Below are positions 52,566-61,015 of a stretch of DNA of 64,000 nt, one piece after another; position 1 is the first letter of the stretch, and each line of letters begins with the position of its first letter. The stretch spans positions 62,001 through 126,000 of the forward strand of contig NZ_CP019788.1 in assembly GCF_002022665.1 (NCBI RefSeq). Direction: 5' to 3'. This DNA is from Bartonella sp. JB63. Its GTDB lineage: Bacteria; Pseudomonadota; Alphaproteobacteria; Rhizobiales; Rhizobiaceae. Position numbers and translations under genes: made by a program. The notes under the pieces were generated by a model. It was not told the origin of the DNA. It did not search any database and saw nothing but the letters and a program-made list of their open reading frames with translations.

Positions 52566-52654
52566 AATGAAGAAAGTTAATGGTTTATTTAGCATCTATC
52601 TGCTTTGTAATATAGTTTTTGTAAGACTTTAATTTAGGTGATTTTGGGAAAGAA

Positions 52655-53083
52655 ATAAGTAATAGAGAAATGTTATAGTTCGTAAGATTATGATTGATAA
52701 TTTTTAGTGGATGAATACAACTTTTTATTTATTAACAGGTAAAAAAATGTCTGAAGTTGTTGTGATTTTAAGACTTATTTTTCAATGAATATAAATAATT
52801 TTTCTAATCGGTTGATTATTCATCCATAACTTAATGATGAGAAACAGTGCTTGATGATGAAGGACTCAGCTTCAATAAATATCTAGTTTATTATATACTA
52901 TTCGATCTGAATTTTCAGATGCGTTTTTTGAAGGTGATTTTGATGCTTTTGAGTGATTATTGGTTGATGGTATTTGCCAAAAAAACATTATTTGTGCATC
53001 GTGATGAAGTTGTCTGGTGTTGGATTGATCCAATTCTTAAAGAATTAAAGACAATTAAACTTTCTAAACTTTCTGTGCATTAG
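52655..53083 (+). pseudogene. zwf: Decayed glucose-6-phosphate dehydrogenase (zwf) remnant, C-terminal third
   Basis: This stretch still spells the C-terminal third of Zwf in shifting frames. In order I read I-D-N-F-stop-W (Zwf: IDNWRW), FYLLTGKKM (FYLRTGKRL), SEVVVILR (SEIVVTFR), NRLIIHP-stop (NRLVIRLQP), CLMMKD (LMIKD), DLNF then SDAF (DLSFSEAF), DAFE-stop-LLVDGI (DAYERLLLDVI), and finally TLFVHRDEVVWCWIDPILKE (TLFVRRDEV, W-WVDPI). At least three in-frame stops and two or more frameshifts interrupt it, and the first two thirds are gone, since puuB-like ends only 90 bases upstream. An intact pgl follows, which matches the rhizobial zwf-pgl order. Confidence 0.85.
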
Positions 53084-53176
53084 CATAATTCTTGTTCTTT
53101 GAGAGGACATTTGCTTTAACTATTTTGAATAAACATAATGGATGCATATAGAATAACTTAGTTTAGGGCGATAATA

Positions 53177-53914
53177 ATGTATGAAATGAATATCAACCGC
53201 TTAAATTTTGAAACACCTTCTGCTCTAGCATCAGCATTAACGGATCGGGTTGCAGCAGAGCTTAGCGTCTCTATTCTTGAACGTAAACAAGCAATTTTAG
53301 CTGTTTCTGGTGGAAAAACACCAGAACTGTTTTTTCATTATTTATCGAAAGTTGATATCGATTGGCAAAATATAATTATAACTTTGGTTGACGAACGTTT
53401 TGTATCTGTTAGTGATGAGCGTTCAAATGAATATTTTGTACAGCGCCATTTGTTACAAAATTTTGCTGCTAAAGCACGTTTTGTAGGACTTTATCATAAA
53501 GCAGTGACTGTTGAGCTCGCAGCTTTTTCAGCTGCTAATCGCATGAATACTTTGCCTATACCGTTTGATGTTACTGTTTTAGGAATGGGTATTGATGGAC
53601 ATACTGCTTCTTTTTTTCCAGATAGTGATCGTTTGGAACAAGCACTTGATCTCCAATCAAAAGCACTTGTTTTACCTATTTATGCTAAGAGTGCTGCTGA
53701 GCCAAGATTGACGTTGACTTTGCCGGTTATAATTCAATCTCGTTTTATTGCTCTTCATTTTGAAGGATCTCAAAAATACGCTTGTTTCGAAGAAGCTTGT
53801 CGAAATGGATCTGAAAAGGAAATGCCCATCAGAGCAGTTTTGCATCACGCACATCACCTAGTTCAAGTTTATTGGTCACCTGAAGAAAATGAAATACAAG
53901 AAGCAAAAAAATAG
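53177..53914 (+). CDS. pgl: 6-phosphogluconolactonase
   Basis: Hydrolyses 6-phosphogluconolactone, the product of Zwf, in the oxidative pentose phosphate and Entner-Doudoroff routes. The 245 residues are full length for the DevB-type family: AILAVSGGKTPELFFHYLSK, ITLVDERFVSVSDERSNEYF, VTVLGMGIDGHTASFFPDS and RLTLTLPVI. All core segments look intact. An ATG at 53186 could also start it. Its upstream neighbour zwf is a wreck and no edd follows, so the gene seems stranded here unless Zwf is encoded elsewhere. Confidence 0.93.
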   Translation: MYEMNINRLNFETPSALASALTDRVAAELSVSILERKQAILAVSGGKTPELFFHYLSKVDIDWQNIIITLVDERFVSVSDERSNEYFVQRHLLQNFAAKARFVGLYHKAVTVELAAFSAANRMNTLPIPFDVTVLGMGIDGHTASFFPDSDRLEQALDLQSKALVLPIYAKSAAEPRLTLTLPVIIQSRFIALHFEGSQKYACFEEACRNGSEKEMPIRAVLHHAHHLVQVYWSPEENEIQEAKK

Positions 53915-54082
53915 TGAAAATATCCTAGAAATGAAATGCTCTTTCTGATAATTAAATGTGCAAATTAATAAGAAATTGAGATACTTTTTTAAAGAAAATT
54001 TCTATAGTTACACAAAGAGTTTTGTAAGTATTTTTATCAGCACTAAAACATTATCTAGCTTAAGATGCGATGCATAAAATTT

Positions 54083-54982
54083 TTAGAATTCTGGTACAGG
54101 TAATTTATGAGCTCGGGCGGTAGCTTTAAGCGTATTGACCATAAGCATGGCAATAGTCATAGGACCAACGCCTCCTGGCACAGGAGTGATAGCGGTGACT
54201 TTTTCCCTAACTTCTTCAAAATCAACATCGCCAACAATATGGGATTTTGTTGTTTTTTTTTCTGATGTTGCAATTCGATTAATACCAACATCGATGACAA
54301 TGGCTCCTTTTTTGACCCATCCCTTTTTAATCATCTTTGGACGACCGACAGCCACTACTAAAATATCAGCGCTACGGCATACTTCATCAAGATCACGAGT
54401 ACGACTATGCGCAATCGTTACTGTGGCATTAGCTGCTGTTAGGAGGGCTGCTATAGGTTTGCCAACAATATTAGATCGTCCGACTATAACAGCATCAAGA
54501 CTGGATAAATCTTTGCCACATTTTTGTTGGATCATCATCATGATACCAGCTGGTGTGCAAGGAATTATTGTGTCTTCGAAGATATTTGCTGCAAGTTTTC
54601 CTATATTTATATAGTGAAAACCATCAACGTCTTTCTGGACAGCGATAGTTTGTGTTATATTGTTTGTATTAATATGATCAGGAAGAGGAAGTTGAACCAA
54701 AATACCGTGGATTTTAGGATCAGAATTTAATGTTTCGATAAGCTGAAGAAGTTCTTTTTCTTGTGTTTCTTTCGACATTACATGTTTGATTGAAAGAAAG
54801 CCACATTCTTCAGCTTTTTTACTTTTTGATGAGACATAAATTTGACTTGCAGGATCATCTCCTACAATAATAACAGCGATGCCAGGTTGTATTTTATGAT
54901 TTTTATAGAGTTTTTTTGTTTCATTTTTAACTTTAACAAGAATGTCTTCAGCAAGTTTTTTGCCGTCAATAATTTTATCCAT
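54083..54982 (-). CDS. folD: Methylenetetrahydrofolate dehydrogenase/cyclohydrolase FolD
   Basis: Bifunctional one-carbon enzyme interconverting 5,10-methylene- and 10-formyl-THF. The product is 299 residues. The catalytic Lys lies in [13 protein letters not shown], the NADP site in [18 protein letters not shown], and the C-terminal signature is [18 protein letters not shown]. It is encoded on the minus strand, convergent with pgl. ATG follows AAAGGATTCC. Confidence 0.97.
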   Translation of the reverse strand: MDKIIDGKKLAEDILVKVKNETKKLYKNHKIQPGIAVIIVGDDPASQIYVSSKSKKAEECGFLSIKHVMSKETQEKELLQLIETLNSDPKIHGILVQLPLPDHINTNNITQTIAVQKDVDGFHYINIGKLAANIFEDTIIPCTPAGIMMMIQQKCGKDLSSLDAVIVGRSNIVGKPIAALLTAANATVTIAHSRTRDLDEVCRSADILVVAVGRPKMIKKGWVKKGAIVIDVGINRIATSEKKTTKSHIVGDVDFEEVREKVTAITPVPGGVGPMTIAMLMVNTLKATARAHKLPVPEF

Positions 54983-55304
54983 AAAAGGAATCCTTTCGGT
55001 AAAGCTGTTTGGCTTTTATATAAAGTATTTGCTGATAATGAAATAGAGTTTTATAGCAATGTTTAAGTTAGAATAAAAAGGTGGTTGAATGGTTCTTATG
55101 TGTTTTTTAAAATACTGTAAAGATATTTAGAATAATAGTTTGATGAAAAGGTAGTAATAGCTCTGTTTCAATAAAATTTCGATAAAAATAGAAATGATCA
55201 AACTGTTAATATATATAACAGATTTCAAAAGCATAAAAACCTTTCTGAACTTTCATTTTACTTGATTTTAGTTTTTGATAAGGACAAGAGCTTAGAGGAA
55301 AATT
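54983..55304. other. Divergent intergenic region folD / asmA-like
   Basis: About 320 AT-rich bases that should carry promoters for both neighbours. No other element recognised. Confidence 0.4.
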
Positions 55305-57185
55305 GTGTGCATTAAAATAATAAAATTTTTAAGTGGAATTTTAATCGCAATTGTTTTTTTAGGTGGGGTTGCAGTTATTATTTTTCCCTATATTGTATCA
55401 ACAGATGCAATTCGTGTCCGTTTAGCACAGGATTTAAGCGTATGGACTGGTTATAATGTTCAATTACGTGATCCTCCAAGATTGAAAATTTTTCCTTATC
55501 CAAAAGCCTTTCTTTCAGGTGTTACTTTAACACCAAAAATTGAAAATATTGCGCCTTTAATGGAAGTAGAATCGATAGAAGTTGATCTTTCTTTGGTTTC
55601 TCTTCTTTGGGGACATATTTCTTTTTCAGAAACACGAATTATGTGCCCAAAATTTGTTATGGATAAACCTGTTAAAATGATATCTGATTTTTTTGATACA
55701 CTTTTACAGTCGCAAAGTGCATTAGGCTTGGCAGTACAGAGTGCTCGTGAAGTTATTAAGCATAATCCTGATAATCCAGATGTAGCAAGCCTTTTAAATC
55801 AACCTTTTGGGCGTATTATTATTGAAAATGGTACACTGATGTATCGTGATGGTGTTTCTGATGTAATGGAAAAAATAACAGAATTAAATGCATCGATAGA
55901 TTGGCCTGGATTAACACAAGCATTTCAGTTTCGTGCAAAAGCTCGTTGGCATGGAGAGTTAACGGAATTATTAATTAATGCTGATCAAGCTTTATTTCTT
56001 TTAGCAGGAGGGAGAAGTTTACTTAAGGTAAGTTTCAATTCCGTGCGTGGTGGTATAACGTTTAAAGGACAGGCACGGTTATCTGAATATTATATTTTTG
56101 ACGGGAAGGTTTCACTGCGTTTTCCTGGTTTAAATCAGACAGTCGCGTGGATTGGTGGTAATCAGTTTTTAGGGAATAGGTTAAAGATACCTATTGTATG
56201 GGAATCTGATTTTTTAGCACAGCCGGCACATGTTCGAATGAGCAATATTATATTTACAATGGGTACAGCAAATGCCCGTGGAGCTTTGGAATTTAATTTT
56301 AAAAATCATGTACCTGTTCTCATTGGGTCTTTAGGTTTTGATAAGCTTGATTTTAATATGTTGAAGTCTTTATTTTTTTGCTCTGAACAGGAAAATGAGT
56401 TTTTTGATTTAGCTTTTTTAAATCGTATAGGATTGGACATAAGGCTTTCAGCACCACAAGCAAAAATAGGTGATATTGCAATGACTGATTTAGCAGCCGC
56501 AATACAAATTAAAAATGGACATGGCATTTTTGATCTTGGAAATGTAAATATTTTTGGTGGTTCTATTCAGAGCAATATCCAAATTATTCCAGATGGCAAA
56601 AGAACAAATATTAAAGGAACTGCTTCAGGTACTTCTGTTGACGTAAAGGCTATTTCATTAGCTTTAGGGTTTCCTCCATTTTTACAGGCAAAAACAAATT
56701 TCATTATGACAATGCAGATCTTTCCTAGTTGTTGGTCAAAAATTCTTACTCAGATGCAGGGACGGTTAACATTGAACATATCTTCTGGTCAATTATTAGG
56801 ATATAATCTGAATGATTTGCAGAATAAACTTTCAGAAAGTGAACAGCTTCTTTTAATGAATAATCAAAAGCTTTCAACAGATTTTGATCATTTGGATATT
56901 AAAGCGAAACTTTCAGATGGTGTTCTATCCGTGATAGAAGCATTAATGCATACTGCAGATTGGAATTTGTCTATTCACAGAGCAATAGAAACTTTTGGTT
57001 CTAATGGTGAACAGAATGATTTGATATTACAAGCAAAATTGCAGAAAAATAATCGTTCAGAGACTATATGCAAAGATATTGAATGCCTTACTAATAGTCT
57101 TGTACGACCTTTGGTTTTTTCATTCAGTCCCATTGAGAAAGTTTTCGGTAATTTTTTTGTGAAGAAAACTATAACTGAAAACTAA
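55305..57185 (+). CDS. AsmA family protein
   Basis: Large periplasmic protein anchored by one N-terminal transmembrane helix (IIKFLSGILIAIVFLGGVAV). AsmA-like proteins affect outer-membrane lipid transport and assembly. The 626 residues show the AsmA N-terminal region (LKIFPYPKAFLSGVTLTPKI with a VESIEVDLSLVSLLWGHISF segment) and the C-terminal AsmA_2 part (GTASGTSVDVKAISLALGFP, GRLTLNISSGQLLGYNLNDL). The GTG start follows AGAGGAAAATT. It is a single gene. Confidence 0.87.
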   Translation: MCIKIIKFLSGILIAIVFLGGVAVIIFPYIVSTDAIRVRLAQDLSVWTGYNVQLRDPPRLKIFPYPKAFLSGVTLTPKIENIAPLMEVESIEVDLSLVSLLWGHISFSETRIMCPKFVMDKPVKMISDFFDTLLQSQSALGLAVQSAREVIKHNPDNPDVASLLNQPFGRIIIENGTLMYRDGVSDVMEKITELNASIDWPGLTQAFQFRAKARWHGELTELLINADQALFLLAGGRSLLKVSFNSVRGGITFKGQARLSEYYIFDGKVSLRFPGLNQTVAWIGGNQFLGNRLKIPIVWESDFLAQPAHVRMSNIIFTMGTANARGALEFNFKNHVPVLIGSLGFDKLDFNMLKSLFFCSEQENEFFDLAFLNRIGLDIRLSAPQAKIGDIAMTDLAAAIQIKNGHGIFDLGNVNIFGGSIQSNIQIIPDGKRTNIKGTASGTSVDVKAISLALGFPPFLQAKTNFIMTMQIFPSCWSKILTQMQGRLTLNISSGQLLGYNLNDLQNKLSESEQLLLMNNQKLSTDFDHLDIKAKLSDGVLSVIEALMHTADWNLSIHRAIETFGSNGEQNDLILQAKLQKNNRSETICKDIECLTNSLVRPLVFSFSPIEKVFGNFFVKKTITEN

Positions 57186-57275
57186 TATTTTGTTTTTTGT
57201 TATTAATGGTGATGCAGAGAATTTTTGAAAATATTTTTTATATAAAATTTAAAAAATAAACTGATGTATATGTAT

Positions 57276-57434
57276 TTATGCTGGTGTGTGTATATTGAAG
57301 TGAGTAGAAATACCATAACCATCGTGGATAATTACACTCTTTTCATCTGCTCCAACTGAGCCAATGCCTATAGTGACTAAAATAAAGCCTAGAATTGTGA
57401 TAATAGTGATAACTGTAGCTTTTTTAACAGACAT
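57276..57434 (-). CDS. Small single-pass membrane protein (52 residues), unknown function
   Basis: A minus-strand frame starting MSVKKATVITIITILGFILV, with a Lys pair before a ~22-residue hydrophobic segment ending at about residue 28, then a short polar tail (GADEKSVIIHDGYG and on to a stop after HTPA). A good ribosome site, TTGGAGAAAAAT, directly precedes the ATG. The hydrophobic segment can act as a membrane anchor or an uncleaved/cleaved signal (GSVGA). The flanks show no other gene on this strand, so it is monocistronic. The family is not recognised. Confidence 0.6.
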   Translation of the reverse strand: MSVKKATVITIITILGFILVTIGIGSVGADEKSVIIHDGYGISTHFNIHTPA

Positions 57435-57665
57435 ATTTTTCTCCAATTACAAAATAATTTATTGAGAGCAATGATGTGTATTATTAATTATAAATCTTTA
57501 TGAAAACAGAATCATTTAGCATTCTACTTGTTCCAATTATAGTTTGTAAAAGTAAAAAAATTCTATCATTCTTTATATAATTTAGTTGTATAGATTGTAT
57601 TTTTCCTCTGATTACTCTTTTTTTGTTCTCTTGACCATTTTAACAAGCTCTGGCACAAACTTTTT

Positions 57666-58409
57666 ATGCGTGCAAATTATAAATTGAAAAGACTATTTAT
57701 TCCGAAATTACTAGCTTTAAACGAAGAAATAGTAATAGAGGGTCAACAGGCTTCTTATCTTGTGCATGTTTTGCGCATGAAAGAAGGCGCTAAGGTTTTG
57801 CTTTTTAATGGACAGGATGGTGAATGGCTTGCCAAGCTTATTCTTATTAAGAGGAAATTTGTGGTGGTTCGTCTTATTCATCAAGAAAGATTGCAGACAA
57901 AACGTTCAGATCTTTTTTATTGTTTTGCTCCCCTTAAACATATGCGTTTGGATTATATGATACAAAAAGCTGTAGAAATGGGAGCTTCTGTTTTGCATCC
58001 TGTTATAACACATTATACACAAGTCACGCGTATCAATATGGCTCGTATAGAAGCTAATATTATAGAAGCTGCTGAACAATGTGGTATTTTATCTTTGCCG
58101 AAATGTGCTTCTGCTGTACCATTAAAGACATTTTTAGAAAATTGGGATGAAACGCACGCGTTGTTTTTTTGTGACGAGTTGAACGAATCATGTAACACGA
58201 TTCCTCTTTTAAAAAAGCATGGAAAAACTCCGTTGGGTGTTCTTATTGGACCAGAAGGTGGATTTAGTGAAGAGGAGCGAGTCTTTTTAAAGAAATATCC
58301 TTTTGTATTTTCTGTATCATTAGGCCCGCGCATCTTGCGTGCTGACACTGCAGCTGTTGCTGCATTAACTCTTGTTAATGCTACGGTGGGAGATTGGTCA
58401 ATTCATTAA
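57666..58409 (+). CDS. rsmE: 16S rRNA (uracil1498-N3)-methyltransferase RsmE
   Basis: SPOUT-class methyltransferase that modifies U1498 of 16S rRNA. The product is 247 residues. The PUA-like N-terminus has GQQASYLVHVLRMKEGAKVL, the SPOUT domain has KHMRLDYMIQKAVEMGASVL, GVLIGPEGGFSEEE and the knot segment VSLGPRILRADTAAVAAL. It precedes gshA by ~65 bases on the same strand and may be cotranscribed with it. Confidence 0.95.
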   Translation: MRANYKLKRLFIPKLLALNEEIVIEGQQASYLVHVLRMKEGAKVLLFNGQDGEWLAKLILIKRKFVVVRLIHQERLQTKRSDLFYCFAPLKHMRLDYMIQKAVEMGASVLHPVITHYTQVTRINMARIEANIIEAAEQCGILSLPKCASAVPLKTFLENWDETHALFFCDELNESCNTIPLLKKHGKTPLGVLIGPEGGFSEEERVFLKKYPFVFSVSLGPRILRADTAAVAALTLVNATVGDWSIH

Positions 58410-58475
58410 GAGATTTGCAATATCATCCAAAAAAATTCATTTAATAACATACTGAGTAATAGGATAAAATAATTG

Positions 58476-59858
58476 ATGGCACTTGATAAAACTGATGAAA
58501 GTGAAATTAACAACTTAGATTCTTTAGTTGGTTATTTCGAAGACGCCTGTAAAGCCGAGGATGATTGGTGTATCGGTACAGAACACGAAAAGTTTCCATT
58601 TTATGTAGATGGTTTTCGTCCTGTTCCATATGAAGGTACAAACGGAATCAGAGTGTTATTGGAAAAAATGCAAAGAGCTTTGGGATGGGAAGCTGTTTTA
58701 GATGAGGGGAATATTATTGGGCTCCTAGGGTCAGTAGATCAAGGTGCTATTTCTTTAGAGCCTGCAGGGCAGTTCGAATTATCTGGGGCACCGCTGAAAA
58801 CAATTGGTCATACTTATTGTGAAGTTATGGCGCATTTAGAACTTCTCAAAAAAGTTTCACAGCCGCTAGGTATTTGTTTTTTAGGTATAGGGGCTAGCCC
58901 AAAATGGACATTGGATGAAACACCGAGAATGCCCAAATCACGTTATCAAATTATGACCAATTATATGCCAAAGGTTGGTCATGACGGCCTTGATATGATG
59001 TATAGGACAGCAACCATTCAGGTTAATCTTGATTTCTCATCTGAGACCGATATGCGAAGAAAAATGCAAGTATCAATGAAGTTACAATCTATTGCAACAG
59101 CATTATTCGCCAACTCGCCTTTTACTGAGGGGGAGCCAAATGGTTTTTTGTCTTGGCGCTCTCACGTCTGGTGTAGTACCGATAATCAAAGAACAGGAAT
59201 ACTTCCTTTCGTATTTTCTGAGCGTTTTGGTTTTTCTGATTACGTTGAATGGGCACTTGATGTACCAATGTATTTCGTTGTGCGTGATGGGCATTATTAT
59301 GATTGTACGCATATAACTTTTCGCCAATTTATGAATGGAGCTTTAAGAAAACAAATTGCAGATTCAACACCAGCTATGAGAGATTGGACTAATCATTTAT
59401 CGACTTTATTTCCAGAAGTGCGGTTAAAACGCTTTTTAGAAATGAGAGGTGCTGATGGAGGTTCTTTGAAGCATATCTGTGCATTATCTGCTTTTTGGGT
59501 CGGTCTTCTTTATGATAGTGAGGCGCTCAATGAAGCAGAGGCTTTAACAAAAGATTGGTGTTTTGAAGAAGTTTTAGAAATGCACACACGTGTTGCTAAA
59601 GAAGGTCTAAAAACACCTTTCCGTCAAACTATAATTTTAGAATTAGCACGCCAAGTTCTTGCTATTTCTCGTAAAGGTTTAAAAAATCGTCAGCAGTATG
59701 ATACTGGTGGCTTTGATGAGACAGATTTTCTGGCTCCTTTGGAAGAAGTGGTAGCGATGGGGCAAACAAATGCTGATAAACTTTTATCTAATTATCATTC
59801 TATTTGGGGTAAATCATTGGATCCAGTATTTTTAGAACACGCTTACTGGATTGTTTAA
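58476..59858 (+). CDS. gshA: Glutamate-cysteine ligase (plant/alphaproteobacterial type)
   Basis: First step of glutathione synthesis: ATP-dependent joining of Glu gamma-carboxyl to Cys. The 460 residues belong to the GCS2-type family of alphaproteobacteria and plants: WCIGTEHEKFPFYVDGFRPV, GNIIGLLGSVDQGAISLEPA, GQFELSGAPLKTIG, TATIQVNLDFSSETDMRRKM and YDTGGFDETDFLAPL. The ATG at 58476 is preferred over the TTG one codon before it, with AGGA upstream. Confidence 0.95.
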   Translation: MALDKTDESEINNLDSLVGYFEDACKAEDDWCIGTEHEKFPFYVDGFRPVPYEGTNGIRVLLEKMQRALGWEAVLDEGNIIGLLGSVDQGAISLEPAGQFELSGAPLKTIGHTYCEVMAHLELLKKVSQPLGICFLGIGASPKWTLDETPRMPKSRYQIMTNYMPKVGHDGLDMMYRTATIQVNLDFSSETDMRRKMQVSMKLQSIATALFANSPFTEGEPNGFLSWRSHVWCSTDNQRTGILPFVFSERFGFSDYVEWALDVPMYFVVRDGHYYDCTHITFRQFMNGALRKQIADSTPAMRDWTNHLSTLFPEVRLKRFLEMRGADGGSLKHICALSAFWVGLLYDSEALNEAEALTKDWCFEEVLEMHTRVAKEGLKTPFRQTIILELARQVLAISRKGLKNRQQYDTGGFDETDFLAPLEEVVAMGQTNADKLLSNYHSIWGKSLDPVFLEHAYWIV

Positions 59859-60181
59859 AGTAAAAAACTCTTTTTATTAATAATGTATATATTTTTAATT
59901 GTTGTTTATGATTTAATATTTAGCCTTAATGTACCCTTATATTCAGCTGATTCGGCTCTTATAATGAGTAACCTTAGTGTCGAAAAAAAAAAGAAACATA
60001 CAACATTTATATGCACAAAAATACTCTCCACACAACTATTTTTGTTGGCGAATCCACTTTATTAAGTTAATGAAACATAAAAAAAAATAGTCAAAATATT
60101 TTATAATACTTAGCCATACAAATGAAATAATTTACATAAAAAACACTCACATATGTTTATGTTTTAGATTAAACTACTATA
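59859..60181. other. Convergent intergenic region gshA / rpsU
   Basis: About 320 AT-rich bases. A 60-codon plus-strand frame at 59883 has a hydrophobic start but no ribosome site and was not called. No clear terminator. Confidence 0.4.
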
Positions 60182-60415
60182 TTATCGCACAGCAAAAGTG
60201 CGACCACCACTGATAAGGCCTTCTCTTTGAGCATGTTTACGGGCAAGTTTACGTGTGCGACGAATAGCTTCAGCTTTTTCACGAGCACGCCTTTCTGACG
60301 GTTTTTCATAATATCCACGCATCTTCATTTCACGGAAAATACCTTCACGTTGCATCTTTTTTTTCAACGCACGTAGTGCTTGATCAACATTATTATCACG
60401 AACGAGTACTTGCAC
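60182..60415 (-). CDS. rpsU: Small ribosomal subunit protein bS21
   Basis: 30S protein near the anti-Shine-Dalgarno region of 16S rRNA. The 77 residues start [20 protein letters not shown], with the family core [20 protein letters not shown] followed by the basic [20 protein letters not shown]. Fully typical for Rhizobiales. Confidence 0.97.
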   Translation of the reverse strand: MQVLVRDNNVDQALRALKKKMQREGIFREMKMRGYYEKPSERRAREKAEAIRRTRKLARKHAQREGLISGGRTFAVR

Positions 60416-61015
60416 AGCTTATCCTGCTTTGTTTCAATATTAAAAATAAATAGGCAAAAACCTAACTCTCTTTAAACTGTTGAGTAAAAAGAGCATATAG
60501 AGCAGAATAAGTATCATATAAATAGGGTATTTGTCTATATTGCTTTTTAAAAACTCTATTCTTTTTATTATCATTTTCTAATATGTTGCTTCCCTCGAAA
60601 GTATGGTCAGTTTTGTCGTTAATTTTAGCATTCTTAGTTGCGTATAATCCCATTGCGCAAGCTCAAACAATATTAGCAATGTCTTGTGATTCTGATAATC
60701 AATTACTCCGAAATAAACACTATTATCTTCTGCATTAATTATATAGTTAGAAAGTTAAAACTAGTTATTAATTATTTTTTGTAATTAGTACGATGAAACT
60801 ACAGGTATTTCAGAAAATCGAAGTTTCATCTTTATACTAAGGAATTCATTATATTAAAGATCTTAAAGTTGATCTCTACGTAATCGATGTAAAACTAACA
60901 ACTATGCATAATATTGTACAAAAATAGTTTAACTACTACTATCTAATTTAGAGAATTTCTCTAATTTATTTAAAATAAATTTTTTATTAAAATTGCGCTT
61001 ATTAATGTAATTTGA
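60416..61015. other. Region upstream of the Bep-like gene
   Basis: About 600 AT-rich bases. On the plus strand at 60583-60738 a 51-codon frame reads like a signal peptide (LLPSKVWSVLSLILAFLVAY, then NPIAQAQ) but has no ribosome site; a 63-codon minus-strand frame covers part of it. Neither is called as a gene. The promoter of the effector gene should lie in 60740-61015; no regulator site is recognised. Confidence 0.4.

Noticed and set aside
59883-60065. Plus-strand frame of 60 codons with a hydrophobic start
   Set aside because: No ribosome site, AT-driven composition and no recognisable continuation; treated as chance.
60462-60653. Minus-strand frame of 63 codons downstream of the rpsU leader
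   Set aside because: No ribosome site, Lys/Asn-rich chance composition; the opposite strand has a more protein-like signal segment.
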